Of a DNA stretch of 64,000 nucleotides, positions 1 to 9,121 are shown in pieces. The stretch covers positions 1-64,000 of the forward strand of contig JAIRVP010000029.1 in NCBI GenBank assembly GCA_031253835.1, in the 5' to 3' direction. Position 1 is the stretch's first letter, and each line of letters opens with the position of its first letter. Made by a program: the position numbers and the translations under genes. The notes under the pieces were generated by a model that did no database searches, had not been told where the DNA came from, and saw only the letters and a list, made by a program, of their open reading frames with translations. Origin of the DNA: Burkholderia sp. (GTDB lineage Bacteria; Pseudomonadota; Gammaproteobacteria; Burkholderiales; Burkholderiaceae).

Positions 1-31
1 AGCGGTCTTCGCACTGCAGCAAGCGAAGCGT

Positions 32-118
32 GCCCAGGTGGCGGAATTGGTAGACGCACTAGGTTCAGGTCCTAGCGGTGGCAACATCGTGGAGGTTCGA
101 GTCCTCTCCTGGGCACCA
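32..118 (+). tRNA. tRNA-Leu (anticodon CAG), copy 1
   Basis: An 87-base cloverleaf with a long variable arm, as expected for leucine tRNA. The 7-bp acceptor stem pairs GCCCAGG with CCTGGGC, the discriminator is A, and CCA is encoded at 116-118. The anticodon loop TTCAGGT, closed by a CTAGG/CCTAG stem, places CAG at 66-68, so it reads CUG codons. The T arm GGTTCGAGTCC is intact. It is base-for-base identical to the copy at 364-450. Confidence 0.97.
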
Positions 119-128
119 CTCGATTGAG

Positions 129-159
129 AAAAAAGGTCGGCTTATAGCCGGCCTTTTTT
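129..159 (+). terminator. Rho-independent terminator after tRNA-Leu copy 1
   Basis: The arms AAGGTCGGC and GCCGGCCTT flank a TTATA-type loop and are bordered by A and T runs. It begins about ten bases after the tRNA 3' end. Confidence 0.85.
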
Positions 160-298
160 CATTTCCGGCGCCGAAATGGATGCGCAGGCACGCACGCCAA
201 TATCGATGACTCACGTTGCCGCAGCGAGTTTGCGCGCACTATCCGCCCCCCCCCGAACATGCCGGACGAATTATTTTCGTTCGCGACCTCAAATAGTG

Positions 299-326
299 TT
301 GACAGCCCCGAAAGACACGCTATAAT
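299..326 (+). promoter_or_regulatory. Consensus sigma-70 promoter for tRNA-Leu copy 2
   Basis: TTGACA at 299-304 and TATAAT at 321-326 both match consensus exactly and are 16 bases apart. The predicted start, near 333, lies about 30 bases before the mature tRNA. The second tRNA copy is therefore probably transcribed independently of the first. Confidence 0.85.
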
Positions 327-363
327 TTTGCTTCTTTGCAGCAAGCAGCTCACTGCAAAACGT

Positions 364-450
364 GCCCAGGTGGCGGAATTGGTAGACGCACTAGGTTCAG
401 GTCCTAGCGGTGGCAACATCGTGGAGGTTCGAGTCCTCTCCTGGGCACCA
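364..450 (+). tRNA. tRNA-Leu (anticodon CAG), copy 2
   Basis: Identical over all 87 bases to the tRNA at 32-118, including the CAG anticodon (398-400) and the encoded CCA. It has its own consensus promoter upstream and its own terminator downstream, so it is a functional second gene and not a fragment. Confidence 0.97.
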
Positions 451-460
451 CTCGATTGAG

Positions 461-491
461 AAAAAAGGTCGGCTTCTAGCCGGCCTTTTTT
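461..491 (+). terminator. Rho-independent terminator after tRNA-Leu copy 2
   Basis: Same hairpin as after copy 1 with one loop base changed (TTCTA instead of TTATA), followed by a T run. Confidence 0.85.
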
Positions 492-524
492 CATTTCCGG
501 CGCCGAAAACGCAACATGCCTCGG

Positions 525-1019
525 TCAGATCACGCGCACCGCGTGCCGGATGCCCGCTCTCGCCATCTTCGCGTACGGACATATCGCTTCGGTTTCCGCG
601 ACCAACGCACGCGCTGCATCGAGATCGACACCCGGCATGCGGACCTCGACCTCCAGCTCGAGCGCAAACAGGCCATCCGACGGATCGCGCTGAAACGTCG
701 CGCTCGCCGAGATCGACAGGTCTGCGGGCACGCGAACCCTGCGCTTCATCGCAACCAGCGTCAGCGCACCGTGAAAACACGCCGCGAACCCGGCGGCAAA
801 CAACTGCTCCGGATTCGTTCCACCGCCCGCGCCACCCAGTTCCACCGGCAAACGCAACGGCAGATCAAGTTCGCCGGTTGCCGCGCGCGCATGCCCGGAC
901 GATCGGCCGTGCGCCGATTCGCCGCCGGTGACGACGACGGTCGTCGTGTAAAGCGGCAGCGGCTCGCTGCCGGTATAAGGATCAAGCAGCGACACCGAAG
1001 GCCGCGTCGTGCGTTGCAT
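525..1019 (-). CDS. Ohr/OsmC-family organic hydroperoxide resistance protein
   Basis: The 164-residue product has the OsmC/Ohr fold layout. The two reactive cysteines of the family are in place: Cys81 in the motif AACFHGAL and Cys147 in AICPYAKM. Ohr proteins reduce organic peroxides in the cytoplasm using a lipoylated partner and Cys-Cys chemistry. I chose the ATG at 1019 because it has a GGGAGA ribosome site at the right distance and gives the usual family length; an upstream extension of the frame lacks family sequence. No OhrR-type regulator is adjacent; the next gene is divergent and belongs to sugar uptake. The family is secure. Whether it is Ohr proper or another OsmC paralogue is less certain. 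Confidence 0.85.
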   Translation of the reverse strand: MQRTTRPSVSLLDPYTGSEPLPLYTTTVVVTGGESAHGRSSGHARAATGELDLPLRLPVELGGAGGGTNPEQLFAAGFAACFHGALTLVAMKRRVRVPADLSISASATFQRDPSDGLFALELEVEVRMPGVDLDAARALVAETEAICPYAKMARAGIRHAVRVI

Positions 1020-1297
1020 AAGTTTCTCCCGAAAGAAGACACGGCGCGATCCCGGTTGCGCCATGCCGGATGTCCAATGAGCGACGCCGATCCGTGCGAA
1101 CGGGCACCGTCGGACTTCGCCTCGTGCGGGTTGCGGCGACACGCGCAATCCCGCGAGCAATCGTGACGCCCGGGCGCATCCCGGTCCATCAGACGAATTC
1201 CAAATTTCCCGATTTGCGGGCATTCGCGATCCATCCCCGATTCCCCCTGCCAGCACGAAGTCCTCTCCTCACCCCACCCAACCGGGATTTCCCTAGG

Positions 1298-1326
1298 CTG
1301 ACATGCCGGCGCTCACGCGGTTAAAT
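1298..1326 (+). promoter_or_regulatory. Putative promoter of the ROK/ABC sugar operon
   Basis: CTGACA at 1298-1303 and TTAAAT at 1321-1326 are separated by 17 bases. The -10 lies inside the palindrome at 1321-1347, so binding there would block RNA polymerase. The rest of the 1020-1383 gap holds no gene that I can support. Confidence 0.5.
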
Positions 1327-1347
1327 AAATCAACGTGATTTATTTAA
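1321..1347 (+). promoter_or_regulatory. Perfect 12-bp inverted repeat, likely ROK-regulator operator
   Basis: The arm TTAAATAAATCA (1321-1332) and its exact reverse complement (1336-1347) flank the spacer ACG. It is strikingly AT-rich for this genome and sits 37 bases before the start of the ROK regulator gene. ROK repressors of the NagC/Mlc/XylR type bind AT-rich palindromes, so autoregulation and control of the sugar operon by this site is a reasonable inference. Confidence 0.75.
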
Positions 1348-1383
1348 TGCGCCGCCGAGCGGTGCGACATGGAAGGAGACGCC

Positions 1384-2631
1384 ATGAGAAGCCCGCACAT
1401 CGGCCAGGGAAGCAATTCGGCCAACGTGCGCCGTTACAACGAGCGCCTGCTGCTGAAGACGCTGCGCCGTGTAGGCAGCGCGTCCAAGGCCGACCTCGCG
1501 CGCCTCGCGAACATGACGGGCACGGCGGTCGGCAGCATCATCGATTCGCTCGCCGACGCGAAGCTGATCGAATTCGCGGGCCGCACCGAAGGCCAGCGCG
1601 GCCAGCCTGCCTCGTTGATCCGCCTCGACCCGCGCGGCGCGTTCGGCATCGGCGTCCATCTCGACCGGATGCGCATCGAGACGGCGCTCGTCAACTTCGC
1701 CGGCGACGTGCTCGGCCGCCGCTCGCACGACACGCTGCTGCCGCCCCCCGCCGACGTGCTCGATATCGTGCGTCACGACATCGACGCGATGCAGGCCCTG
1801 CTCCCCGACCATGACCGCGCGCGCCTGACCGGCATCGGCGTCGCGCAGCCGTACAACCTCGGCGCGTGGATGCGTGAACTCGGCCTTGCACCCGACACGT
1901 TTCGCGCGTGGGAAGACGTCGATTTCGCGGCCGACCTCGGCCGCACGCTGTCGCTGCCCGTCTTCGGCGAAAACGACGGCAACGCGGCCGCGATCGCCGA
2001 ACTGTTCTACGGATACGGCCGGCAGTGCGACGACTTCGTGTACCTGTTCATCGGGCCGGCGATCGGCGGCGGCATCGCGATCGACGGCGACTGCCTGCGC
2101 GGCGTGACCGGCAATGCAGGCGACATCGCCGTGATTCCTGTGCCGCCGAGCCGGCTCGCCTCCGCGCCGCCGCCGCGCGGCCCCTGGGACATCCTGCTCG
2201 CACGCGCATCGCTGCATGCGCTCGTGCGCCATCTGCGCCATCACGGCGAGACGGTCGAGAACCGCGCCGATCTCGAAGCGTGCATCGCCCGCGGCCTGCC
2301 GGCCGTGGACGAGTGGATCGACGACTGTGTCGACGCACTTGCTCCGGCGTTGCGCGCGGTGCTGTGCGTGGTCGACGCGCCGGTCGTCGTGCTCGACGCC
2401 GATACCGACGCCGGCCTGCTCGATGCGGTCACGACACGCCTGCGCTCGGCGCTGGTTGCGACCGCGCCCGAAGCACGCGGCGCGCCGACGCTCGTACGCG
2501 GCACGTTCGGCGCCGACGCCGGCGCGATCGGCGCCGCCACGCTGCCGATGTTCTTCAACTTCTCCCCGCGGGCCGGCATCCTCAAGGGCGCCCGCACCGA
2601 CTCGCAGGAGGTCAACCATGTCGCGATCTGA
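1384..2631 (+). CDS. ROK-family transcriptional regulator of the adjacent sugar operon
   Basis: A 415-residue protein. The N-terminal winged helix-turn-helix (about residues 15-75) is followed by a ROK sugar-kinase-like domain containing [10 protein letters not shown] and the glycine-rich [13 protein letters not shown]. The usual ROK zinc cluster (Cys-x-Cys-Gly) is not visible, which is common among the regulators of this family. The ATG at 1384 is preferred over 1369 because AAGGAG at 1373-1378 is correctly spaced only for it. Its 3' end overlaps the ATPase gene by 14 bases, so it is the first gene of the operon. It probably represses the operon until the imported sugar or its phosphate binds. 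The sugar is not determinable from the sequence. Confidence 0.88.
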   Translation: MRSPHIGQGSNSANVRRYNERLLLKTLRRVGSASKADLARLANMTGTAVGSIIDSLADAKLIEFAGRTEGQRGQPASLIRLDPRGAFGIGVHLDRMRIETALVNFAGDVLGRRSHDTLLPPPADVLDIVRHDIDAMQALLPDHDRARLTGIGVAQPYNLGAWMRELGLAPDTFRAWEDVDFAADLGRTLSLPVFGENDGNAAAIAELFYGYGRQCDDFVYLFIGPAIGGGIAIDGDCLRGVTGNAGDIAVIPVPPSRLASAPPPRGPWDILLARASLHALVRHLRHHGETVENRADLEACIARGLPAVDEWIDDCVDALAPALRAVLCVVDAPVVVLDADTDAGLLDAVTTRLRSALVATAPEARGAPTLVRGTFGADAGAIGAATLPMFFNFSPRAGILKGARTDSQEVNHVAI

Positions 2632-4171
2632 GTCGCCCCGTCCTTTGCTCGAGATGCGCGGGATCAGCAAGACGTTCCCCGCCGTGCGCGCGCTCGACAA
2701 AGTCAGCCTGACCGTCTATCCCGGCGAGATCCACTCGCTGATGGGCGAAAACGGCGCGGGCAAATCGACGCTGATGAAGATCCTGTCGGGCGCGTACCGC
2801 GCCGACGCCGGCGGCGAGATCCTGATCGACGGCGAACGCATCGAGATCGACGGTCCGCTCGCCGCGCGCGATGCGGGCGTCGCGGTGATCTACCAGGAGC
2901 TGTGCCTGTCGCCGAACCTGACCGTCGCGGAAAACATCTACATCGGCCGCGAACTGCGGCGCGGCAACCGGCGCTGGGGCACGATCGACCGCGCGGCGAT
3001 GGCGCGCGGCTGCCAGGACGTGCTCGCGCGCCTGGGTGCGCCGTTCGGGCCCGACGCGCTCGTCGACACGCTGTCGATCGCCGAACAGCAGCTCGTCGAA
3101 ATCGCGCGCGCCGTGCATACGCGCGCCCGCATCCTCGTGATGGACGAGCCGACGACACCGCTGTCGTCGCGCGAAACGGAGCACCTGTTCAGCCTGATCC
3201 GCCAGCTGCGCGAGGAAGGTCTCGCGATCATCTACATCAGCCACCGGATGGCGGAGATCTACGAGCTGTCCGATCGCGTGTCGGTGCTGCGCGACGGCGC
3301 GTACGTCGGCACGCTCGAACGCGCATCGCTGTCGGCCGAGCGGCTCGTCGCGATGATGGTCGGCCGCGACATCTCCGGCTTCTACAAGAAGGAACACGCG
3401 CAGTACGATCCCGGCCACCTGCTGCTGTCGGTCCGCGACATCGCCGACGGCGCGCGCGTGCGCGGCTGCAGCCTCGACCTGCATGCCGGCGAAGTGCTCG
3501 GCATCGCGGGCCTCGTCGGCGCGGGCCGCACCGAACTCGCACGGCTGATCTTCGGCGCCGAACCGCGCGTGCGCGGCGACGTGAAGCTGGGCGACCGCAC
3601 GTTCGGCGCACATTCGCCGCGCGACGCGATCGACGCGGGCCTCGTCTACCTGACCGAGGACCGCAAGCGCCAGGGCCTGTTCCTCGACATGAGCGTGCGC
3701 GACAACATCAACATCTCGGTGTGCAACCGCGATGCGCGGCTCGGCGCGCTCGATCTCGCCCGCGGCGCCGAGCGCGCGCGCGACGCGATCGCGTCGTTGT
3801 CGATCCGCGTGCCCCACGCGAACGTCAACGTCGGCGCGCTGTCGGGCGGCAACCAGCAGAAAGTGCTGCTGTCGCGGCTGCTCGAGACGAAGCCGCGCGT
3901 GCTGATCCTCGACGAACCGACGCGCGGCGTCGACATCGGCGCGAAATCCGAGATCTACCGGATCATCAACGAACTGGCCCGCGCCGGCGTGGGCGTGATC
4001 GTGATCTCGAGCGAGCTGCCGGAAATCATCGGCGTCGCGGATCGCGTGCTCGTGATGCGCGAAGGCGAGATCGCAGGCGAACTCGGCGGCCACACGCATA
4101 CGCCCATCACGCAGGAAGCGATCATCGCGCTCGCCACCGGCTCGCAGGCCGAACTCGCCGACGCGCACTGA
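2618..4171 (+). CDS. Sugar ABC transporter, double ATP-binding subunit (RbsA/XylG type)
   Basis: 517 residues with two fused ABC domains. The first has Walker [10 protein letters not shown] (43-51) and the Walker B stretch [10 protein letters not shown]. The second has the degenerate nucleotide site [12 protein letters not shown] typical of this family, the signature LSGGNQQKV, and [11 protein letters not shown]. It powers carbohydrate uptake from the inner face of the membrane. The ATG at 2618 lies inside the end of the ROK gene, with an AGGAGG-like site seven bases upstream, so translation is probably coupled. Two-domain ATPases of this class serve ribose, xylose, galactose or related monosaccharides. 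Confidence 0.93.
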   Translation: MSRSESPRPLLEMRGISKTFPAVRALDKVSLTVYPGEIHSLMGENGAGKSTLMKILSGAYRADAGGEILIDGERIEIDGPLAARDAGVAVIYQELCLSPNLTVAENIYIGRELRRGNRRWGTIDRAAMARGCQDVLARLGAPFGPDALVDTLSIAEQQLVEIARAVHTRARILVMDEPTTPLSSRETEHLFSLIRQLREEGLAIIYISHRMAEIYELSDRVSVLRDGAYVGTLERASLSAERLVAMMVGRDISGFYKKEHAQYDPGHLLLSVRDIADGARVRGCSLDLHAGEVLGIAGLVGAGRTELARLIFGAEPRVRGDVKLGDRTFGAHSPRDAIDAGLVYLTEDRKRQGLFLDMSVRDNINISVCNRDARLGALDLARGAERARDAIASLSIRVPHANVNVGALSGGNQQKVLLSRLLETKPRVLILDEPTRGVDIGAKSEIYRIINELARAGVGVIVISSELPEIIGVADRVLVMREGEIAGELGGHTHTPITQEAIIALATGSQAELADAH

Positions 4172-4211
4172 GCCCGCCCTTTCATTTCACTCTTACATTC
4201 AGGTTACCGAA

Positions 4212-5249
4212 ATGATCAACCCGACCAAGCAGCGGAACCTCGCTTCCGCGACGGCCCAGCCGGTGGCCAACCGTACGCCGCTGTTGCGCGGCGCCGATCA
4301 ACGCGCCCGCATGCAATCGCTGATCCGCACGGCCGGCATGCTGCCGGTGCTGCTGGTTCTCTGCATCGGCTTCGGCTTCCTGACCGACGGCTTCTTCACG
4401 TTGCAGAACCTGTCGATCGTCACGCAGCAGGCATCGATCAACATCGTGCTCGCAGCCGGCATGACCTTCGTGATCCTGACGGGCGGCATCGACCTGTCGG
4501 TCGGCTCGGTGCTCGCCGCCGCGGCCGTCGCCGCGCTGCTCGCATCGACGATCCCCGGCTGGGGCTGGCTCGGCGTGCCCTTCGCGCTCGTCGTCGGCCT
4601 CGTGTTCGGCGCGATCAACGGCGGGCTGATCTCGTTCCTGCGCCTGCCGCCGTTCATCGTCACGCTCGGCGCGATGACGGCCGTGCGCGGCGTCGCGCGC
4701 CTGATCGGCAACGATACGACCGTGTTCAATCCGCAACTGCCGTTCGCGTTCATCGGCAACGGCACGATCCTCGGCGTGCCGTGGCTCGTCGTGATCGCGT
4801 GCGCGGTGATCGCGATCTCGTGGTTCATCCTGCGCCGCACGGTGCTCGGGATGCGGATCTATTCGGTCGGCGGCAACCCGGAAGCCGCGCGCCTGTCCGG
4901 CATCAACGTGCGGGCAATCCAGATGTTCGTCTATGCGGCGTCGGGGCTGCTGGCGGGCCTCGGTGCGGTGATGTCGGCCGCGCGGCTCTATGCGGCCAAC
5001 GGCCTACAACTCGGCCAGTCGTACGAACTCGACGCGATCGCCGCGGTGATCCTCGGCGGCACGAGCTTCGTCGGCGGCGTCGGCTCGATCGTCGGCACGC
5101 TGATCGGCGCGCTGATCATCGCGGTCCTGACGAACGGCCTCGTGCTGCTCGGCGTGTCCGACATCTGGCAGTACATCATCAAGGGGCTCGTGATCATCGG
5201 CGCCGTCGCGCTCGATCGCTATCGCCAGCGCGACTCGGCCCGCACCTGA
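4212..5249 (+). CDS. Sugar ABC transporter permease (RbsC type)
   Basis: A 345-residue hydrophobic protein with a cytoplasmic N-terminal tail of about 35 residues and roughly eight to ten membrane spans. The motif LTGGIDLSVGSVLA and the later EAARLSGI loop are hallmarks of BPD_transp_2 monosaccharide permeases. It forms the channel that pairs with the ATPase encoded 40 bases upstream and the binding protein encoded next. The start codon has only a modest ribosome site (CAGG). Confidence 0.92.
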   Translation: MINPTKQRNLASATAQPVANRTPLLRGADQRARMQSLIRTAGMLPVLLVLCIGFGFLTDGFFTLQNLSIVTQQASINIVLAAGMTFVILTGGIDLSVGSVLAAAAVAALLASTIPGWGWLGVPFALVVGLVFGAINGGLISFLRLPPFIVTLGAMTAVRGVARLIGNDTTVFNPQLPFAFIGNGTILGVPWLVVIACAVIAISWFILRRTVLGMRIYSVGGNPEAARLSGINVRAIQMFVYAASGLLAGLGAVMSAARLYAANGLQLGQSYELDAIAAVILGGTSFVGGVGSIVGTLIGALIIAVLTNGLVLLGVSDIWQYIIKGLVIIGAVALDRYRQRDSART

Positions 5250-5332
5250 TTCCTTCCCGTCGATTCAACCTTGCGGCGCAGGCCCATCCTCCTGCGCCCG
5301 TTCGCCAACAGACCTCACGGAGACACCACGAC

Positions 5333-6277
5333 ATGTTCAAGCACACCGCCGCCCTGACCACCGTCGCCTGCGCGCTCGCCTTCGGCGCTTCCGCCGCCCA
5401 CGCGGCCGACAAGCCGCTCAAATCGATCGGCGTCACGGTCGGATCGCTCGGCAACCCGTACTTCGTCACGATCGTCAAGGGCGCCGAAGCGCGCGCGAAG
5501 CAGCTCAACCCGAATGCGAAGGTCACGGCCGTGTCGGCCGACTACGACCTGAACAAGCAGTTCACGCAGATCGACAACTTCATCTCCGCGCACGTCGACA
5601 TGATCCTGCTCAACGCGACCGATCCGAAGGCGATCGAGCCCGCGGTGAAGAAGGCGCAGGCGGCCGGCATCACGGTCGTCGCGGTCGACGTCGCGGCGGC
5701 CGGCGCGAACGCAACCGTGCAGACCAACAACGTGAAGGCCGGCGAACTCGCGTGCGACTACATCGCGAAGAAACTCAACGGCAAGGGCAACGTCATCATC
5801 GAGAACGGCCCGCAGGTGTCGGCCGTGATCGATCGCGTCAACGGCTGCAAGACCGTGCTCGCGAAAAACGCCGGCATCAAGCTGCTGTCGAGCGACCAGG
5901 ACGGCAAGGGCTCGCGCGAAGGCGGAATGAACGCGATGCAGGGCTACCTGACGCGCTTTCCGAAGCTCGACGCGGTGTTCACGATCAACGACCCGCAGGC
6001 GATCGGCAGCGACCTCGCCGCGAAGCAGCTGAACCGTCCGGGCATCGTGATCACGTCGGTCGACGGCGCGCCCGACATCGAAGTCGCGCTCAAGTCCAAC
6101 ACGCTCGTGCAGGCGTCGTCGAGCCAGGATCCGTGGGCGATGGCGCAGCAGGCCGTCAACGTCGGCTACGGGATCATGAACGGCCAGAAGCCGGCCAATC
6201 CGATGATCCTGATCGAGCCGACGCTCATCACGCGCGACAACGTGAAGACCTACAAGGGCTGGAGCACGCCGCGCTGA
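5333..6277 (+). CDS. Periplasmic sugar-binding protein of the ABC importer
   Basis: 314 residues. The signal peptide ends in AHA with probable cleavage after residue 24. The mature part is a Peripla_BP_4 (RbsB-like) two-lobed binder with the N-terminal SIGVTVGSLGNPYF strand-loop and a conserved ENGPQVSA segment. It captures the sugar in the periplasm and delivers it to the permease. The ATG at 5333 follows a GGAGA site and gives a clean signal peptide; the longer open frame upstream runs inside the permease gene and is not real. The ligand cannot be named; fructose, ribose or a pentitol are all possible given the PfkB kinase next door. Confidence 0.92.
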   Translation: MFKHTAALTTVACALAFGASAAHAADKPLKSIGVTVGSLGNPYFVTIVKGAEARAKQLNPNAKVTAVSADYDLNKQFTQIDNFISAHVDMILLNATDPKAIEPAVKKAQAAGITVVAVDVAAAGANATVQTNNVKAGELACDYIAKKLNGKGNVIIENGPQVSAVIDRVNGCKTVLAKNAGIKLLSSDQDGKGSREGGMNAMQGYLTRFPKLDAVFTINDPQAIGSDLAAKQLNRPGIVITSVDGAPDIEVALKSNTLVQASSSQDPWAMAQQAVNVGYGIMNGQKPANPMILIEPTLITRDNVKTYKGWSTPR

Positions 6278-6407
6278 TCGCGCCGCCACCCGCCCGCGCA
6301 ACCGGGCCGTGCCGGGCCGCGTCGCGATGCACGACGGCCCGCGCCGCCCGCTTTCCTGGATCAACCGCTGTCCGGCCGTGCGCAACGCCACGGCACAAGG
6401 TTTCGAC

Positions 6408-7343
6408 ATGACGACGACGTTCCCCCGCCTGATCGTATTCGGCGAAGCGCTGACCGATTTCATCCGCGACGACGCGCAGCACTGGCACAGCATCGCCGGC
6501 GGCTCATGCTGGAACGTCGCGCGTGTCGGCGCGCGACTCGGCGTGCCGACGGCCTTCGCCGGCACGGTCAGCCGCGACACCTTCGGCGACGAGCTTATGC
6601 GCAAGAGCGCCGACGCAGGGCTCGACATGCGCTTCATCCGGCAGGTCGACCGCGCACCGCTGCTCGCGATGGTCGTGTCGAAGCAGCCGCCCCATTATTT
6701 CTTCATCGGCGAGAACAGCGCCGATCTCGCATTCGACCCGGCAGACCTGCCCGCCGGTGCCTTCGACGCGGCCGAGATCGTGCACGTCGGCTCGCTCGGC
6801 GTCGTGCGCGAACCGCTCGCGTCGCGCCTGATCGAGGTCGCACAGGCCGCGCGAGCGGCCGGCAAGCGGATTTCGTTCGACCCGAATTTCCGCGCGCCGA
6901 TGGCCGCGCCGTCGTATCGCGACACGCTGCGCCGGCTGTCCGCGCTCGCGAACTGGATCAAGGTCTCCGACGAGGATCTGCGCGGGCTGTTTCCCGAACT
7001 CGACGAGGCAGCCGCGCTCGCGCAACTGCGCGAATGGGCGCCCGACGCGACGATGCTCGTCACGCGCGGCGCCTCCGGCATGCAGCTCCTGCAGCGCGAC
7101 ACCGAGCTGTTCCAGCCCGCGTTCCCGACCGAAGTCGCCGACACGGTCGGCTGCGGCGATGCGAGCATCGGCGGCTGGCTCGCGAGCCAGCTTGCGCGCC
7201 CCGATGCGACGACCGTCGAACATCTGCGCTACGCGGCCGCGTGCGCGGCGGTCGCCTGCGCGCATGCCGGCGCCTATGCGCCGACGGCTGAAGAAGTGGC
7301 CGACATGATCGATCGCACTGCCGGCGCTGCGCTTTCGCAATAG
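6408..7343 (+). CDS. PfkB-family carbohydrate kinase (fructokinase/ribokinase-like)
   Basis: A 311-residue cytoplasmic kinase. The N-terminal VFGEALTDFI and GGSCWNVA motifs bind sugar. The C-terminal PfkB signature is DTVGCGDASIGG, with the catalytic Asp retained but Cys replacing the usual Ala or Thr of the GAGD anion hole. As last gene of the ABC operon it most likely phosphorylates the imported sugar. The ATG at 6408 was chosen because the frame before it lacks family sequence and a CAAGG site precedes it. FrcK-like fructokinase is a candidate assignment, but the substrate is unproven. Confidence 0.85.
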   Translation: MTTTFPRLIVFGEALTDFIRDDAQHWHSIAGGSCWNVARVGARLGVPTAFAGTVSRDTFGDELMRKSADAGLDMRFIRQVDRAPLLAMVVSKQPPHYFFIGENSADLAFDPADLPAGAFDAAEIVHVGSLGVVREPLASRLIEVAQAARAAGKRISFDPNFRAPMAAPSYRDTLRRLSALANWIKVSDEDLRGLFPELDEAAALAQLREWAPDATMLVTRGASGMQLLQRDTELFQPAFPTEVADTVGCGDASIGGWLASQLARPDATTVEHLRYAAACAAVACAHAGAYAPTAEEVADMIDRTAGAALSQ

Positions 7344-7365
7344 ACGGCGCCGTCGCGTCGCCCCG

Positions 7366-9096
7366 TCACGCGGCGGTCGTTCCGTCGCTGCCGTCCGGCG
7401 GCATGCCGGCCTGCAGCAGTTGCAGGCTTTCGTCGACGCTCAGCTCCGACATCGCGTCGTCGCGCAGCGTATCGTCCGCCGCGCGGCGCAGCGCATGCAG
7501 CGCGTGCACCTTGAGCCGCACGAGCGCGAGCCGCAATCCGCGCGCCGCGCATTCGGCCGCAAAGGTACGCAACGATTCGATCGTCGTGCCGTCGACATCC
7601 GGCGTTTCCTCGAGGCTCAGCATCACGGTATGCGTATCCGGCGCGGCCTTCATCAGCGCGCGCACGCGATTGAGCATCCGGTCCGCGTTCGCGAAGAACA
7701 GCTGCGCCTCGGGCCGCACGATCAGCACGCCCGGCACCGGCTTCGCGTCGGCGTGGCTCGCGACGTCGACGAAGTCGTGGCTGTCGCGCAGCCGGCCGAG
7801 CACGCTCACGTTCGGCTCGGACAGCTTGCGCAGCGTCAGCAGCAGGCTCACGCCGATGGCCGCGAGCAAGCCGTGCAGCACGCCGAGCACGAGCACCGCG
7901 AGCAGTGCGGCGATCACGACGAGCCGGTCGCGATGCCACGCCCAGTACGGCCGGAACACGGACGGATGCAGCGAGTGGCTGACCGCGAAGATCACGATCG
8001 CCGCGAGCACGGGCTCAGGCGTGCGCGCGAGCTGCGGCAGCAGCAACCAGACGATCAGCGCGACCACGCCGGCCGCCCACAGGCCGGCAAAGCGCGACTG
8101 CGCGCCGGCCGCCTCGTTCGCCGACGTCGCCGAATAGCCGGCGCCGACGGGCATCCCGTGCAGCAGACCCGACACGAGATTCGCGCAGCCGAGCGCGACG
8201 AGATCGCGGTTCGGCGACACGGTATCGCCATGCTTGAGCGCGAAATTGCGGATCGATCCGTACGACTCCGCGTACAGGATCAGCATCAGCGCGAACGCGA
8301 GCTCGACCGTCTGCATCCACGCGTTGCGGTCGAGATGCGGCAGGCCGAATTCGAGGTGCCGGAAGTCGATATGGCCGACGATCGCGATGCCGTACCGCTG
8401 CCAGTCGATCGCATAGCCGGCCGCGATCGACAGCACGATCACGACGAGCGTCGCAGGCACGCGCGAGCCGCGCCCGAGCACGAACAGCAGCGCCAGCGCG
8501 GTCGCGCCGAGCACGACGCTCGCGAGGTTCGCATGCGGCACGCCGGTAATCAGGTCGAGCGCGACATGCGGCGCATCGCTGTGCTGCACGGAGATCGCGA
8601 GGATCTTCGGCAGCTGCTTGATGACGATCGTCAGCGCGAGACCGAACGTGAAGCCGCGCAGCACGGGCCGCGCGACGAAATCCGACATGCCGCCGAGCCG
8701 CGCGGCGCCCGCGAGGATGAACAGCACGCCCGTCATCGCGACGAGCGCCGCCGCGAGCGCGAGCTGCGCGGCCAGCGCCATGCCCGATTCGGCGAGCACG
8801 GTTGCCGCGAGCACCGCGGCCGACGACGACGTCGACGACACGATCGCGAAGCGGCTGCTGCCCGTGAGCGCATAGACGACGAGCCCCGACAGCAGCGCGA
8901 TCAGGCCGGCCTGCGGCGGCAGGTTGGCCAGCCCCGCATACGCGACCGCTTCGGGAATCAGCAGCCCGGCGATCGACAGGCCGGCCAGCGCATCGAGGCC
9001 GATGCGCCGCCTGGGCGGCGGCGAAGCCGCGTCGAGCGGAGCGAAATGGTCGGCATGCTGCGGGCCGGCGTCGGGGCGGATCGGGGCAGTCGTCAT
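7366..9096 (-). CDS. SulP-family anion transporter with C-terminal STAS domain
   Basis: 576 residues. After a short cytoplasmic leader, about 11-12 membrane spans carry the SulP features IPEAVAYAGLANLPPQAGL and the Sulfate_transp core (residues about 35-400). A STAS domain follows (about 440-550), with the VLIVRPEAQLFFANADRML segment. Such proteins exchange or import sulfate, bicarbonate or dicarboxylates at the inner membrane. The start at 9096 is 25 bases after the stop of the ParBc_2-like gene on the same strand, so the two are probably co-transcribed. It converges with the sugar operon, whose last gene ends 22 bases away. Confidence 0.9.
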   Translation of the reverse strand: MTTAPIRPDAGPQHADHFAPLDAASPPPRRRIGLDALAGLSIAGLLIPEAVAYAGLANLPPQAGLIALLSGLVVYALTGSSRFAIVSSTSSSAAVLAATVLAESGMALAAQLALAAALVAMTGVLFILAGAARLGGMSDFVARPVLRGFTFGLALTIVIKQLPKILAISVQHSDAPHVALDLITGVPHANLASVVLGATALALLFVLGRGSRVPATLVVIVLSIAAGYAIDWQRYGIAIVGHIDFRHLEFGLPHLDRNAWMQTVELAFALMLILYAESYGSIRNFALKHGDTVSPNRDLVALGCANLVSGLLHGMPVGAGYSATSANEAAGAQSRFAGLWAAGVVALIVWLLLPQLARTPEPVLAAIVIFAVSHSLHPSVFRPYWAWHRDRLVVIAALLAVLVLGVLHGLLAAIGVSLLLTLRKLSEPNVSVLGRLRDSHDFVDVASHADAKPVPGVLIVRPEAQLFFANADRMLNRVRALMKAAPDTHTVMLSLEETPDVDGTTIESLRTFAAECAARGLRLALVRLKVHALHALRRAADDTLRDDAMSELSVDESLQLLQAGMPPDGSDGTTAA

Positions 9097-9121
9097 GAGG
9101 CGGTCGGCGCCGTGGCGCCGG

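Larger units (their letters stand above)
30..508 (+). repeat. Tandem duplication of a tRNA-Leu plus terminator unit
   Basis: Positions 30-176 and 362-508 are the same 147-base unit: two flanking bases, the whole tRNA, the terminator and a short tail. The only difference I see is one base in the terminator loop (144 versus 476). The sequence between the copies (177-361) is unrelated and carries a promoter for the second copy. It also holds a run of nine C at 246-254. I see no gene in that spacer. Confidence 0.9.

Noticed and set aside
246..254. C9 homopolymer as a phase-variation tract
   Set aside because: It lies in non-coding spacer between tRNA genes and upstream of no open frame or promoter spacer.
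1..508. Integrase attachment site at the tandem tRNA genes
   Set aside because: No integrase, no direct repeat of a tRNA 3' end elsewhere in the window and no island genes.
2612..4168. A 518-codon open frame antisense to the ABC ATPase, and similar long antisense frames opposite sucA, infB, typA, lpdA, fadD and nusA
   Set aside because: They are shadows of GC-rich codon bias: Arg/His/Asp-rich translations without domains, lying wholly opposite genes with clear family motifs.
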